A stretch of DNA of 50,613 bases from an uncultured Lachnospiraceae bacterium (GTDB lineage: Bacteria; Bacillota; Clostridia; Lachnospirales; Lachnospiraceae). This document shows, piece by piece, positions 9,663 to 17,256 of this stretch. The stretch is taken from assembly GCA_947574135.1 (NCBI GenBank), contig CANPIM010000022.1:1-50613 (forward strand). The letters run 5' to 3'. How positions within the stretch are numbered: position 1 is the first letter of the stretch; each line of letters starts with the position of its first letter. Under the pieces are notes generated by a model. That model was not told the origin of the DNA, did no database searches, and was given only the letters and a program-made list of their open reading frames with translations. A program made the position numbers and the translations under genes.

Positions 9663-10232
9663 ATGAATTCTGTGAAGCTTCGGACTGCAAATATCCGGGA
9701 TGCAAAGGATATCTTACATATTTACAGCTATTACGTGGAACATACAGCCATTACCTTTGAATACACAGTGCCCACAGAGGAGGACTTTGGGCAGAGAATT
9801 GCCTCCACCCTGGAAAAATATCCCTATCTCGTGGCCATTCGGGAGGGAAAAATCCTGGGCTATGCCTATGCAGGGCCCTTTGTGGGACGGGCTGCCTATG
9901 ACTGGTCGGCAGAGGTAAGCATCTATCTGGATCCGAGGGAACGGGGGCAGGGCCTTGGTCGAAGGCTCTATGAATCTCTGGAGAATGCCCTTCGGCAAAT
10001 GGGAATCCTCAATCTCTACGCCTGTATTGGCTATCCGGAGATTCCCGATGCCTATCTGACCCCAAACAGCTTTCAGTTTCACTCTCACCTGGGCTATACC
10101 AAGGTGGGGGAATTTCACAACTGCGGCTACAAGTTCCGGACATGGTATCACATGATCTGGATGGAAAAAATCATCGGAGAGCACCAAAATATCCAGCCTC
10201 CCATCCGTCCCTATCTCCCGGAGAACAGATAA
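9663..10232 (+). CDS. GNAT family N-acetyltransferase (phosphinothricin acetyltransferase-like)
   Basis: A 189-residue acetyl-CoA-dependent N-acetyltransferase of the PAT/bar-like subfamily. These enzymes acetylate the amino group of amino acids or toxic analogues such as methionine sulfoximine. The N-terminal RTANIRDAKDILHIY and the acetyl-CoA loop DPRERGQGLGRRLYESL (about 93-109) are characteristic, as is the HSHLGYTKVGEFHNCGYKF segment near the C-terminus. The start has AAGGAGG 7 nt upstream. It has its own promoter and is not tightly linked to the sigma gene downstream. The true substrate cannot be read from sequence. Confidence 0.88.
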   Translation: MNSVKLRTANIRDAKDILHIYSYYVEHTAITFEYTVPTEEDFGQRIASTLEKYPYLVAIREGKILGYAYAGPFVGRAAYDWSAEVSIYLDPRERGQGLGRRLYESLENALRQMGILNLYACIGYPEIPDAYLTPNSFQFHSHLGYTKVGEFHNCGYKFRTWYHMIWMEKIIGEHQNIQPPIRPYLPENR

Positions 10233-10252
10233 TTCCTTTATTTCATAAATAT

Positions 10253-10280
10253 TGAAACTTTTATCCCCCCTTCCCTATCT
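10253..10280 (+). promoter_or_regulatory. Possible ECF-type autoregulated promoter
   Basis: TGAAAC at 10253-10258 matches the common ECF -35 element. CTATCT follows 16 nt later, an imperfect fit to the CGTCTA-like -10. Its place 40 nt before the sigma gene fits autoregulation, but the -10 is weak. Confidence 0.4.
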
Positions 10281-10317
10281 ATAGGTTAAAGAGCAGCAAA
10301 GTGAAAGGAGGATTTTC

Positions 10318-10812
10318 TTGAAACGGGAGCTTTATGATAAGCTGGTTTCCTATATCATAGAAAACCAAAATAAGTTTTATCGGCTGGCCTACAGCTATGT
10401 TAAGAATCAGGACGACGCCCTGGATGTGGTGCAGAATGCGGTCTGCAAGGCGCTGGAGCATTATGAGGATTTAAAAAATGAGGATGCCATGAAAACATGG
10501 GTGTACAAAATTGTTCTCAACGAAAGCTACACCCTTCTAAAAACCAAAAAGCGGATCATTCTCTCAGAGGATAACAGCTATTGGGAAATTCCCTATGAGG
10601 AAACAGGGTTTGAAATCCACGACGATCTGTATTCCCGGATAAATCAGATGGAATCGGATCTGCAAAACATTATTAAGCTGCGATATTTTGAAGAGCTGAC
10701 ACTGGGTGAAATCGCCCAAGTTCTAAAAATGAATATTAACACAGTGAAAACCAAATTGTACCGGGGGTTACATGCATTAAAAATTTCCGTGGAACAGGAG
10801 GCAGGTGTATGA
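10318..10812 (+). CDS. ECF RNA polymerase sigma factor (SigV-like context)
   Basis: A 164-residue group 4 sigma factor. Region 2 (about 17-46, FYRLAYSYVKNQDDALDVVQNAV) binds core polymerase and the -10. Region 4 (about 125-156, ELTLGEIAQVLKMNINTVKTKL) is the -35 helix-turn-helix. The start is TTG at 10318, with AAAGGAGG about 7 nt upstream. The stop overlaps the start of the anti-sigma gene (ATGA), indicating translational coupling. With an RsiV-like partner it probably responds to an envelope signal such as lysozyme, as SigV does in Bacillus and Clostridioides. That function is inferred from context. Confidence 0.9.
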   Translation: MKRELYDKLVSYIIENQNKFYRLAYSYVKNQDDALDVVQNAVCKALEHYEDLKNEDAMKTWVYKIVLNESYTLLKTKKRIILSEDNSYWEIPYEETGFEIHDDLYSRINQMESDLQNIIKLRYFEELTLGEIAQVLKMNINTVKTKLYRGLHALKISVEQEAGV

Positions 10813-12122
10813 AGCGTATGGCAGAGGCAAAGGAAACGTATGACAACATTCCCATTCCCGAGGAATTATCAGAGCGGGTGATGCTGGAGGTTCGAAAAGC
10901 AGAGGAAAAACACAACAAGAAAATCACAACCTTCCGGAGGGCTTCTTTTATGAAAAAGGGATTTGCGGCCGTGGCCGCCATAGCGGTTTTGTTTACGGCA
11001 GGCGTTAATACCAGTGAGGCCTTTGCCCAGGGAGTCAGCGAGATTCCGCTTCTGGGGGATCTGGCCAGGATTGTGACCTTCCGCTCCTATGAAACAAAAA
11101 CAGAGGATTTACAGATCTCTGTGGACATTCCCAGCGTGGAGATGATCTCTCAGGATCTGCAGGGGCTGGAAAAATCTGTAAATCAGGAAATCTACACCTT
11201 CTGTGAGCAGTATGCCCAGGAGGCCATTACCCGGGCGGAGGAATACCGGCAGGCCTTTCTGGAGACCGGTGGCACAGAGGAGGAATGGGCGGACCACCAG
11301 ATTTCCATCAAGGTGTGGTATGAGGTGAAGGCCCAGTCAGACCAATATCTGTCCCTGGCCGTTATGGGCAGCGAGAACTGGACCAGCGCCTACAGTGAGG
11401 CCAGATACTATAATCTTGACCTGCAGAAGGGAAAATGGATCACCCTGAAGGATATTCTGGGGGATGCGTATGCTCAGACGGCGCGGGAAAGCATTGTCCG
11501 GCAGGCAGAGCTGCTGGAAAAGGAAACTGGCATGGAGTATTGGCTGGAGGATTGGACCGGTGTGGATGAAAATACGGACTTTTATATGAATCAGGCCGGG
11601 AACCCGGTGATTGTGTTAGAAAAATATGAGATCGCGCCGGGAGCTGCCGGGGTCCAGGAGTTCGAGATTTCGCAGGATAACGGCTCCGGATTGGAAAACG
11701 GAGCCGGGAAAGCCCCTGCGCAAGAAAACGGCTCTTCTCAAGAGGACGAAGCCACGGCCCCCTTCCAGGAGGATTATGAGGACAATTTTGCCGTGGATAC
11801 CGAGGCCATTGTGGCTTATGCCCAGCTAATAAAGACAGCCGTTGCAGAAAAAGATCTGGAGAAGCTTGCGGATCTCACCGGCTTTCCGGTCTATGTGGGA
11901 TTTCCGGAGGAGGGGCTGGTTGTGGAAACCCGGGAGGATTTCCTGGCCCTTGATCCACAGGCGGTTTTTACCGATGATATGGTGCGCTCCATGGAGGGCT
12001 GCCAGGAAAGTAGCCTAAGCCCCAGTATGGCCGGCTTTACCATGTATGACCAAGACGGCGCTCCCAGCATTACCTTTGGGGTACAAGACGGAAAGCTGGC
12101 CATATCCGGGATTAATTATTAA
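10809..12122 (+). CDS. RsiV-like transmembrane anti-sigma factor with extra C-terminal region
   Basis: A 437-residue membrane-anchored anti-sigma factor. About 47 cytoplasmic residues are followed by one membrane segment (about 50-72) and an extracellular part. Residues about 95-290 resemble the DUF3298/RsiV fold, including the family-typical EIAPGAAGVQEFEI string. In RsiV this domain binds lysozyme, which triggers proteolysis and sigma release. Known RsiV proteins are about 285 residues. Here a Ser/Glu/Asn-rich linker (about 300-335) leads to an additional domain of about 100 residues. The gene overlaps the sigma gene by 4 nt. Confidence 0.8.
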   Translation: MKRMAEAKETYDNIPIPEELSERVMLEVRKAEEKHNKKITTFRRASFMKKGFAAVAAIAVLFTAGVNTSEAFAQGVSEIPLLGDLARIVTFRSYETKTEDLQISVDIPSVEMISQDLQGLEKSVNQEIYTFCEQYAQEAITRAEEYRQAFLETGGTEEEWADHQISIKVWYEVKAQSDQYLSLAVMGSENWTSAYSEARYYNLDLQKGKWITLKDILGDAYAQTARESIVRQAELLEKETGMEYWLEDWTGVDENTDFYMNQAGNPVIVLEKYEIAPGAAGVQEFEISQDNGSGLENGAGKAPAQENGSSQEDEATAPFQEDYEDNFAVDTEAIVAYAQLIKTAVAEKDLEKLADLTGFPVYVGFPEEGLVVETREDFLALDPQAVFTDDMVRSMEGCQESSLSPSMAGFTMYDQDGAPSITFGVQDGKLAISGINY

Positions 12123-12128
12123 AAAGCC

Positions 12129-12893
12129 CTATAAAAACAGCTGGTTCTCCTTATGACCGCCGCAGGCCTTTTTCAGCATCAGGCTGCTGGCCATAAGCAG
12201 GGATTTGCTCACACCCCGGGCACTCTGGGGACAGATAGCTATGCAGCGCATACAGGAGATACAGATCTTTTCATCTGTTTTAGAGGGATCGGCAGAGGGG
12301 ATCGCCCCCACGGGACATTCCCGGGCGCAGAGGCCGCACCGAATGCAGGCTTTCCCGGCCTTGGGCTTTAGGGGCACCCCGCCGTATTCCCGATAGGGTC
12401 GGTTTCCCGGAAGCTGCACCCGGGCCGGCTCTGTGCCTGCCTCTATTTTAGAACGTATGTTCTTGGCGAATGCAGCCAGCTCCTTTGCATCTCCTTGATC
12501 CGGCCGGCCCGCCGCAAACTGCCGCATAATGGAATGCTCCGCCACAGCAGCCACTCCGGCGATGCAGAGGAAGCCTGCCCTCTCCAGAGTGTCCGCAAGC
12601 TCCACAAAGGTGTCCTCATAGGCCCGGTTTCCGTACACCACCAAGAGAATCGCCCGGGCCCCGTTTCCCCGCATCTGTTCCAGCCGGGACAGGGCCGCCG
12701 CCGGCGCCCTTCCTCCATAGGAGGGGACACTAACCATGCACACATCCTTCTCACAAAAGGACCAGGCGGAAAAATCCTCGTCTCTTCTGGTCAAATCAAT
12801 AAACATACGTTCCCTCTCAAAGGCATTCCCAAATAAATCTCCCACTCGTTTTGTGCCCCCGGTAGGGCTGAATACCAAATCATATACTGCCAT
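12129..12893 (-). CDS. EFR1-type flavodoxin-ferredoxin protein
   Basis: A 254-residue cytoplasmic electron-transfer protein. The first 150 residues resemble a flavodoxin-like domain, starting VFSPTGGTKRVGD, the usual phosphate-binding loop of this family. The C-terminal part carries two 4Fe-4S motifs, CIRCGLCARECP and CISCMRCIAICP. EFR1-family proteins are common in anaerobic Firmicutes and their partners are mostly unknown. It ends 6 nt from the stop of the converging anti-sigma gene, with no clear terminator between. The next gene upstream on the same strand is also flavodoxin-based, separated by the 61-bp repeats. Confidence 0.85.
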   Translation of the reverse strand: MAVYDLVFSPTGGTKRVGDLFGNAFERERMFIDLTRRDEDFSAWSFCEKDVCMVSVPSYGGRAPAAALSRLEQMRGNGARAILLVVYGNRAYEDTFVELADTLERAGFLCIAGVAAVAEHSIMRQFAAGRPDQGDAKELAAFAKNIRSKIEAGTEPARVQLPGNRPYREYGGVPLKPKAGKACIRCGLCARECPVGAIPSADPSKTDEKICISCMRCIAICPQSARGVSKSLLMASSLMLKKACGGHKENQLFL

Positions 12894-12921
12894 AGTCTTA
12901 TACTCCTATTGAACTGTCTCT

Positions 12922-13068
12922 TATCCTCTCCTCACCCGGGCCGGATCTGTCCTTTTTCTCCATGGTATCCAACGCCGCATTCTATCCTCTCCCCACCCGG
13001 GCCGGATTGTCCTCCCCGCCGCAGTCATCCACTGCCGTAATCCTATCCTCTCCCCACCCGGGCCGGAT
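12922..13068. repeat. Three-copy 61-bp tandem repeat at the 3' end of a gene
   Basis: A 25-bp core (starting TATCCTCTCC and ending CCGGGCCGGAT on the plus strand) occurs at 12922-12946, 12983-13007 and 13044-13068. The period is exactly 61 bp. Two copies are identical and the third differs at one base. The 36-bp intervals are related but more diverged. The copy at 13044-13068 encodes the last residues and stop of the flavodoxin fusion; the other two follow the stop. Confidence 0.85.
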
Positions 13069-14698
13069 ACCACTTCTGAAACCAGGCCGTAAAGACTCCC
13101 ATACCCGCCGGCAGCAGAGAATTCACCGCCCCACTTAGGCTGCCCCAGTCTGTCTGCAAAAAGAAATACGTCCACAGAGGCGTGATTAGATACAGAACTC
13201 CCCATAAAAAAGTGAGAATTCGGTTGGTTTTCATGAAAATGGGATTGGAAAGGGCCTCCTCCCCCTGATACTGATTCATGGAATAATGGGCCGTAAGGGG
13301 AATCTTTCCAAGGCAGGTGAGGGCCCACATGGCTCCAAAGGAAAAGTAGGACAAGAGAAGCATGGCGTCATAGGGCGCTCCCAGCAAGACCGCGCCGGAA
13401 AAGCAGGCCACCAGCCCCCCGGACAGGCTGTCATAGAGGGTTTTCTTGTGCCTGTGAAAAAGGAGGGGTAAAAGCCCGCAGAGCAACAGTCCTGCCAGGC
13501 TTCCCAGCCTGTGATCCACAGGCACCACTGCCCAGAATACTATCCAGGGAAGCAAAAGCAGAAGCATATTCGTCTCCCTGGAGGGCATATGGATTCCCAC
13601 AGACGCCTCCCCGGCCGCCTCTCCCTTATTTTTAGAAAGACCCTCCTCTTCCTTTGGATCTCCAAAATATTGATCCCACTGAAGCATCAGGGAAAAATCT
13701 CCCGTCACCCTGTACAGATGCTTCATCAAGGCCTCGTCTCCCCGGATCTCTCCGGAGCCGATAGAGCGCCATACCGCAAGAGGCGTCTCAATCTTTGTGT
13801 CCGCCTGGCGCGGACTTCCCGTCAGCACCTGGCTTCCCTCCCGGCCCAAAACCACCTGGTAGCGTTCGTCCCGATCCGTATAGTACATCTCCAGCACCCA
13901 CTCCCGGCCGGAATAGCTTTCCTTTCGGTAGAGAGCCGCCATCTGCCGGGTAAATTGAAGGGCCTCTGACTGCTTTTCCCCGGTCTTTTTGTCAATGCCC
14001 CAGCTGGCATCGGCCATCTCCTCAAAGACCTCTTTGGGATACAAAAGCCTTCCAAGCTTTTCAAAGGTTTCCGGGCGGATTCCTCCCTTTCCGTACTCTC
14101 TCCCCGCCTGCCTCACATCCTGCAGATACTCCTCTGTCCTTTTGGACAGCTCCGGCACCCGAAAGAGCTCTCCCTGACCGCAGAAAATCCCCGTGTACTG
14201 CCCCTGGCCGCACATATGGTCAAAGAGACTGCAAACGCCGTCATAATTTTTCTCCGCCGTATAAAAGCCGCAGGTAGAGATGACCACGGTTTTCTTCCCG
14301 CTCATATCATACCGGGAGGGATGGCTGCCGCTGCCTGTCTGATTTGTATTTTCCGTCATAAAGGGCAGCACCATGGGAAGCTGGCGGTCTATGAGATTTT
14401 TCAATCCACCCGGCACGGAAAAATAGTACAGGGGAAAGCTCCATATGGTCACATCCGCCCACAGAAGCTTCTCAATCACCTGCTCCATATCGTCCTTTAT
14501 GCAGCAATGGCCCGGTGTTTTATTCCAGCAGGAAAAACACCCCAGACAAGGGCGTATTCCCATTGCATTTACCTGGATCTCCTCCACGTGAAGCTCTTCC
14601 CCAAAATCCTCCTCCATGCCGGAGAGGAAGCTTTTGGTCAACCGGTAGGTATTGCTCTTTGCCCCCCGAGGGCTGCCATTGATAACAAATACGTTCAT
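13043..14698 (-). CDS. Flavodoxin-fold NAD(P)H oxidoreductase fused to SCP2-like and membrane domains
   Basis: A 551-residue three-part protein. Residues 1-200 are an NADPH-dependent FMN reductase-like domain (VINGSPRGAKSNT at the flavin phosphate loop, and CLGCFSCWNKTPGHC as in the family's iron-sulfur or redox cysteine motif). Residues about 265-345 resemble an SCP2 sterol-carrier domain (TPLAVWRSIGSGEIRGDEAL, YRVTGDFSLM). Residues 376-540 hold about six hydrophobic segments. Stand-alone family members end near residue 200, so the tail is unusual. It starts 7 nt after the KDG kinase stop, so the two are probably cotranscribed. A membrane-bound redox role is inference. Confidence 0.75.
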   Translation of the reverse strand: MNVFVINGSPRGAKSNTYRLTKSFLSGMEEDFGEELHVEEIQVNAMGIRPCLGCFSCWNKTPGHCCIKDDMEQVIEKLLWADVTIWSFPLYYFSVPGGLKNLIDRQLPMVLPFMTENTNQTGSGSHPSRYDMSGKKTVVISTCGFYTAEKNYDGVCSLFDHMCGQGQYTGIFCGQGELFRVPELSKRTEEYLQDVRQAGREYGKGGIRPETFEKLGRLLYPKEVFEEMADASWGIDKKTGEKQSEALQFTRQMAALYRKESYSGREWVLEMYYTDRDERYQVVLGREGSQVLTGSPRQADTKIETPLAVWRSIGSGEIRGDEALMKHLYRVTGDFSLMLQWDQYFGDPKEEEGLSKNKGEAAGEASVGIHMPSRETNMLLLLLPWIVFWAVVPVDHRLGSLAGLLLCGLLPLLFHRHKKTLYDSLSGGLVACFSGAVLLGAPYDAMLLLSYFSFGAMWALTCLGKIPLTAHYSMNQYQGEEALSNPIFMKTNRILTFLWGVLYLITPLWTYFFLQTDWGSLSGAVNSLLPAGMGVFTAWFQKWYPARVGRG

Positions 14699-14705
14699 CT
14701 TCTGC

Positions 14706-15794
14706 CTATCTCTTTATATCGTAGTTCATATTCATCAGGTTGCGAATGCTGGAGGCATCATCGGTAATATTGGCATCTCCCCGGATGGTGTGCTTGATGG
14801 CGCTGCTGGCCACGGCAAAATTCACGATGTCCATGGGCTTGTAGCCGTGCATCATGGCATAGATAAACCCGCTGGCAAAAGCATCCCCGCCGCCCACTCG
14901 ATCCAGAATATTAAAGGTAAACAGCTTGCTCTCAAAGGTATGCCCCTCGTACCACATAAAGGCCTTCAGGCTGTTCTCGCTTCCGCTGTGGGCATAGCGC
15001 ACATGCCGGGCAATGCATTTTAGGTTGGGATACCGGGCAATAAAGGCCTGGAACACCTCGTCCTGCTGCTCATAGCTGGGCCGGAAGGGAATATCATCCT
15101 TCACATCTCCCTTCCCGTGATCCTTCTCATCCTTCCAGAGATGATAGGGCTCGATTCCCAAAAGAACGTCCACGTAGGGCAGACACTCTGTGCAGAAATC
15201 CCGCGCCTCCTCCCAGGTCCATAGGGTGCTTCGGAAGTTTCCGTCAAAGCTTACCGTCAGCCCCTGCTCCTTGGCAATTTTCAGACAATCCATAATCAGC
15301 TCCCGGCAGTTGGGCCCCAGAGCCGGGGTAATGCCGCTTAAATGAAGCCAGGTAAAGTCCTTAAGAAGCGCCTCCAGATCCACGGTATGAAAATTAAACT
15401 CCGTGATGGCGCTGTTTTTCCGGTCATAGATCACCTTGCTGGCCCGGATGCCGTAGCCGGTCTCCAGGTAATAGCTGCCCAGGCGGTGGGTAGGCGTCTC
15501 CTCCGGCGTGCTTAAAATAACCGGCGTGCAATGGACATCATTGCTCCTCAGCATACGAATGGCGCTCTTTCCCAAACTGTTGTTCGGCACTACCGTGAAA
15601 AAGGTGCTGTCCACTCCCAGGTTGGCCAGAGCCAGGGCAATATTGGCCTCGCTGCCCCCGTAGCTGGCCTCAAAGCTGGTGGCCATGCGGATTTTCTCAT
15701 AATTGGGAGGGGTAAGGCGAAGCATAATCTCCCCGATGGTGATAAAGCGATGGGTCGTTTCATATTCGGTCAGTAATGGGTTTCCGTGCTGCAT
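14706..15794 (-). CDS. kdgK: 2-dehydro-3-deoxygluconokinase (PfkB family)
   Basis: A 362-residue sugar kinase of the ribokinase/PfkB fold. It would phosphorylate 2-keto-3-deoxygluconate to KDPG in uronate or sugar-acid catabolism. The N-terminal GEIMLRLTPPNYEKIRMATSF and GGSEANIALALANLG are typical of KDG kinases, and GGGDAFASGFIYA is the PfkB catalytic signature containing the base Asp. The start chosen is the ATG at 15794, with AAGGAGG 6-7 nt upstream; an earlier in-frame ATG lacks such a site. No KDPG aldolase or uronate isomerase gene is in the window, so the pathway link is by family only. Confidence 0.85.
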   Translation of the reverse strand: MQHGNPLLTEYETTHRFITIGEIMLRLTPPNYEKIRMATSFEASYGGSEANIALALANLGVDSTFFTVVPNNSLGKSAIRMLRSNDVHCTPVILSTPEETPTHRLGSYYLETGYGIRASKVIYDRKNSAITEFNFHTVDLEALLKDFTWLHLSGITPALGPNCRELIMDCLKIAKEQGLTVSFDGNFRSTLWTWEEARDFCTECLPYVDVLLGIEPYHLWKDEKDHGKGDVKDDIPFRPSYEQQDEVFQAFIARYPNLKCIARHVRYAHSGSENSLKAFMWYEGHTFESKLFTFNILDRVGGGDAFASGFIYAMMHGYKPMDIVNFAVASSAIKHTIRGDANITDDASSIRNLMNMNYDIKR

Positions 15795-15978
15795 ATGGGC
15801 TCCTCCTTCTTGTGCAGATACGGCCTGCACATCTTTTGTCCATTGTAACCCATTTGCCGGAATTTTTCATCCCTAAATTTTATAAATTCCACAAATCCAT
15901 CCTCTTTGTAAGGCTATCCTAAGGGCAGCTCTTAGCCTTCCACGAAGAACTCAGACAGAACCTCCTTAAACGTCCCGG

Positions 15979-16668
15979 CTACTCTTCCGGAAACAGCTCC
16001 AAAACCCGTTGGAGAAGCTCCTCCCCGGTCTTATGGGCCCGCTCCCGAAAACCGGTCTCCTCAAAGCGCTCCTCTGCAAGGGCCTGGGAAAGCTCCAAGG
16101 CCTCCTCCTGGGAAAGCCCGATATATTGTATATCGCTGTCCTCCAAAAGCTCCTCCTTTGGCCGGGTTCCAAAATAGATCACAGGACAATCCATGCCCTC
16201 CAAATCCGCCTTCAGCTCCTTCTGCCTGTCCCTATCCGCCATGTCCACCAGCAGCACATCCACGCCCCGGGAAAGAAGCCACTCCAGCTGTCCCTTTTGC
16301 GCCTCATAGCCGTCCCGGCTGTCGTGAAGCTCCACCACCAGGGGACGACTACATGCTCCCGCCTCCCGGCCAAAAATCTCAAAGCACACCACCGTATAGG
16401 GATTGGTGCAATCCGCCAGAATTCCCACCTCCACCACCCGGTCCGCCCAGGAGCCCTTCTTTTGCATGCCGTCCCACTGCTCCTGGGACAAATCCCCTGC
16501 CACAGGTTGGCTCTGCACCTCCTGGCTCTTTGCCTGTGCTGCCTCTGTTTCTGTGTTTTCTGCCGCCCCTTGATCCGTCACTCCCAAGCGGCAGCCTGCC
16601 AAGAGCAGAATTACACTGCCCCACAGAAGATAGCCCCATAGCCTGGGGGGATTCTTTTTTATTTTCAT
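15979..16668 (-). CDS. Lipoprotein resembling one lobe of a sugar-binding protein
   Basis: A 229-residue secreted lipoprotein. The signal segment ends in the lipobox LLAGC (C near residue 26), followed by a Gln/Glu/Ala-rich linker. The remainder matches the N-terminal lobe of periplasmic sugar-binding proteins of the MglB/RbsB type: HDSRDGYEAQKGQLEWLLSRGVDVLLVDMAD and PVIYFGTRP. The second lobe is missing, since such proteins normally run to about 320-360 residues. The start is the ATG at 16668 with AAAGGGA upstream. It may be a remnant or a specialised sensor or adaptor. No transporter genes are adjacent. Confidence 0.65.
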   Translation of the reverse strand: MKIKKNPPRLWGYLLWGSVILLLAGCRLGVTDQGAAENTETEAAQAKSQEVQSQPVAGDLSQEQWDGMQKKGSWADRVVEVGILADCTNPYTVVCFEIFGREAGACSRPLVVELHDSRDGYEAQKGQLEWLLSRGVDVLLVDMADRDRQKELKADLEGMDCPVIYFGTRPKEELLEDSDIQYIGLSQEEALELSQALAEERFEETGFRERAHKTGEELLQRVLELFPEE

Positions 16669-16816
16669 GGATTTGTTCCCTTTCTTTTCCTGGCATTTTT
16701 CCTTATTATACACACTTTTACCGGTCTCTACAACAAATCCTTATTTTTCCGCGTATACCCCATGTGTCAACTGCACATACTCCCTTCAACAAATAAGCAA
16801 GGAGAATATATTTCAT

Positions 16817-17215
16817 ATGAAAAAGCATCCCTTTATCCTCTGCGGACTGACAGGCTGGTGTCTGGAGATATTCTGGACAGGCCTCACTTCCCTTCAGCGC
16901 AGGCAGATGAAGCTTATCGGCCGCTCCTCCTTCTGGATGTTTCCCATCTACGGCACAGCGGCCCTTTTAGGCCCCATCTCCCGGCTGCTAAAGGGAAAAA
17001 GCGTCTGGCTGCGGGGCTCTCTCTATACGGCCGGCATCTATCTGGTGGAATTTCTGTCCGGCAGCTTTTTAAAAAAAAGGGGCATGTGCCCCTGGGATTA
17101 CAGCAAGGCCCGCTGGAACCTGAAGGGAGTTATCCGCCTGGATTTTCTCCCCGTCTGGTTCCTCACCGGGCTCTTCTATGAACGTCTGCTGACCAAGCCC
17201 TCCACCCTCTCTTGA
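16817..17215 (+). CDS. Putative ABC transporter permease, CmpB/type IV family
   Basis: A 132-residue membrane protein with about four hydrophobic segments. The C-terminal GMCPWDYSKARWNLKGVIRLDF-to-W segment is the hallmark of the PF06541 'putative ABC transporter type IV' family, whose function is not established. The start is taken at the ATG at 16817, with AAGGAG about 12 nt upstream. A longer frame from 16667 begins inside the divergent lipoprotein's control region and is not supported. No ATPase gene is adjacent. Confidence 0.7.
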   Translation: MKKHPFILCGLTGWCLEIFWTGLTSLQRRQMKLIGRSSFWMFPIYGTAALLGPISRLLKGKSVWLRGSLYTAGIYLVEFLSGSFLKKRGMCPWDYSKARWNLKGVIRLDFLPVWFLTGLFYERLLTKPSTLS

Positions 17216-17256
17216 CAAGGGCGATCATTGGCAGCGATTCTTTTATGCAGGGACGG

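Noticed and set aside
15900..15965. Hairpin AAGGCTA/TAGCCTT upstream of kdgK
   Set aside because: No T-run on either strand and alternative pairings compete; nothing supports a terminator or operator.
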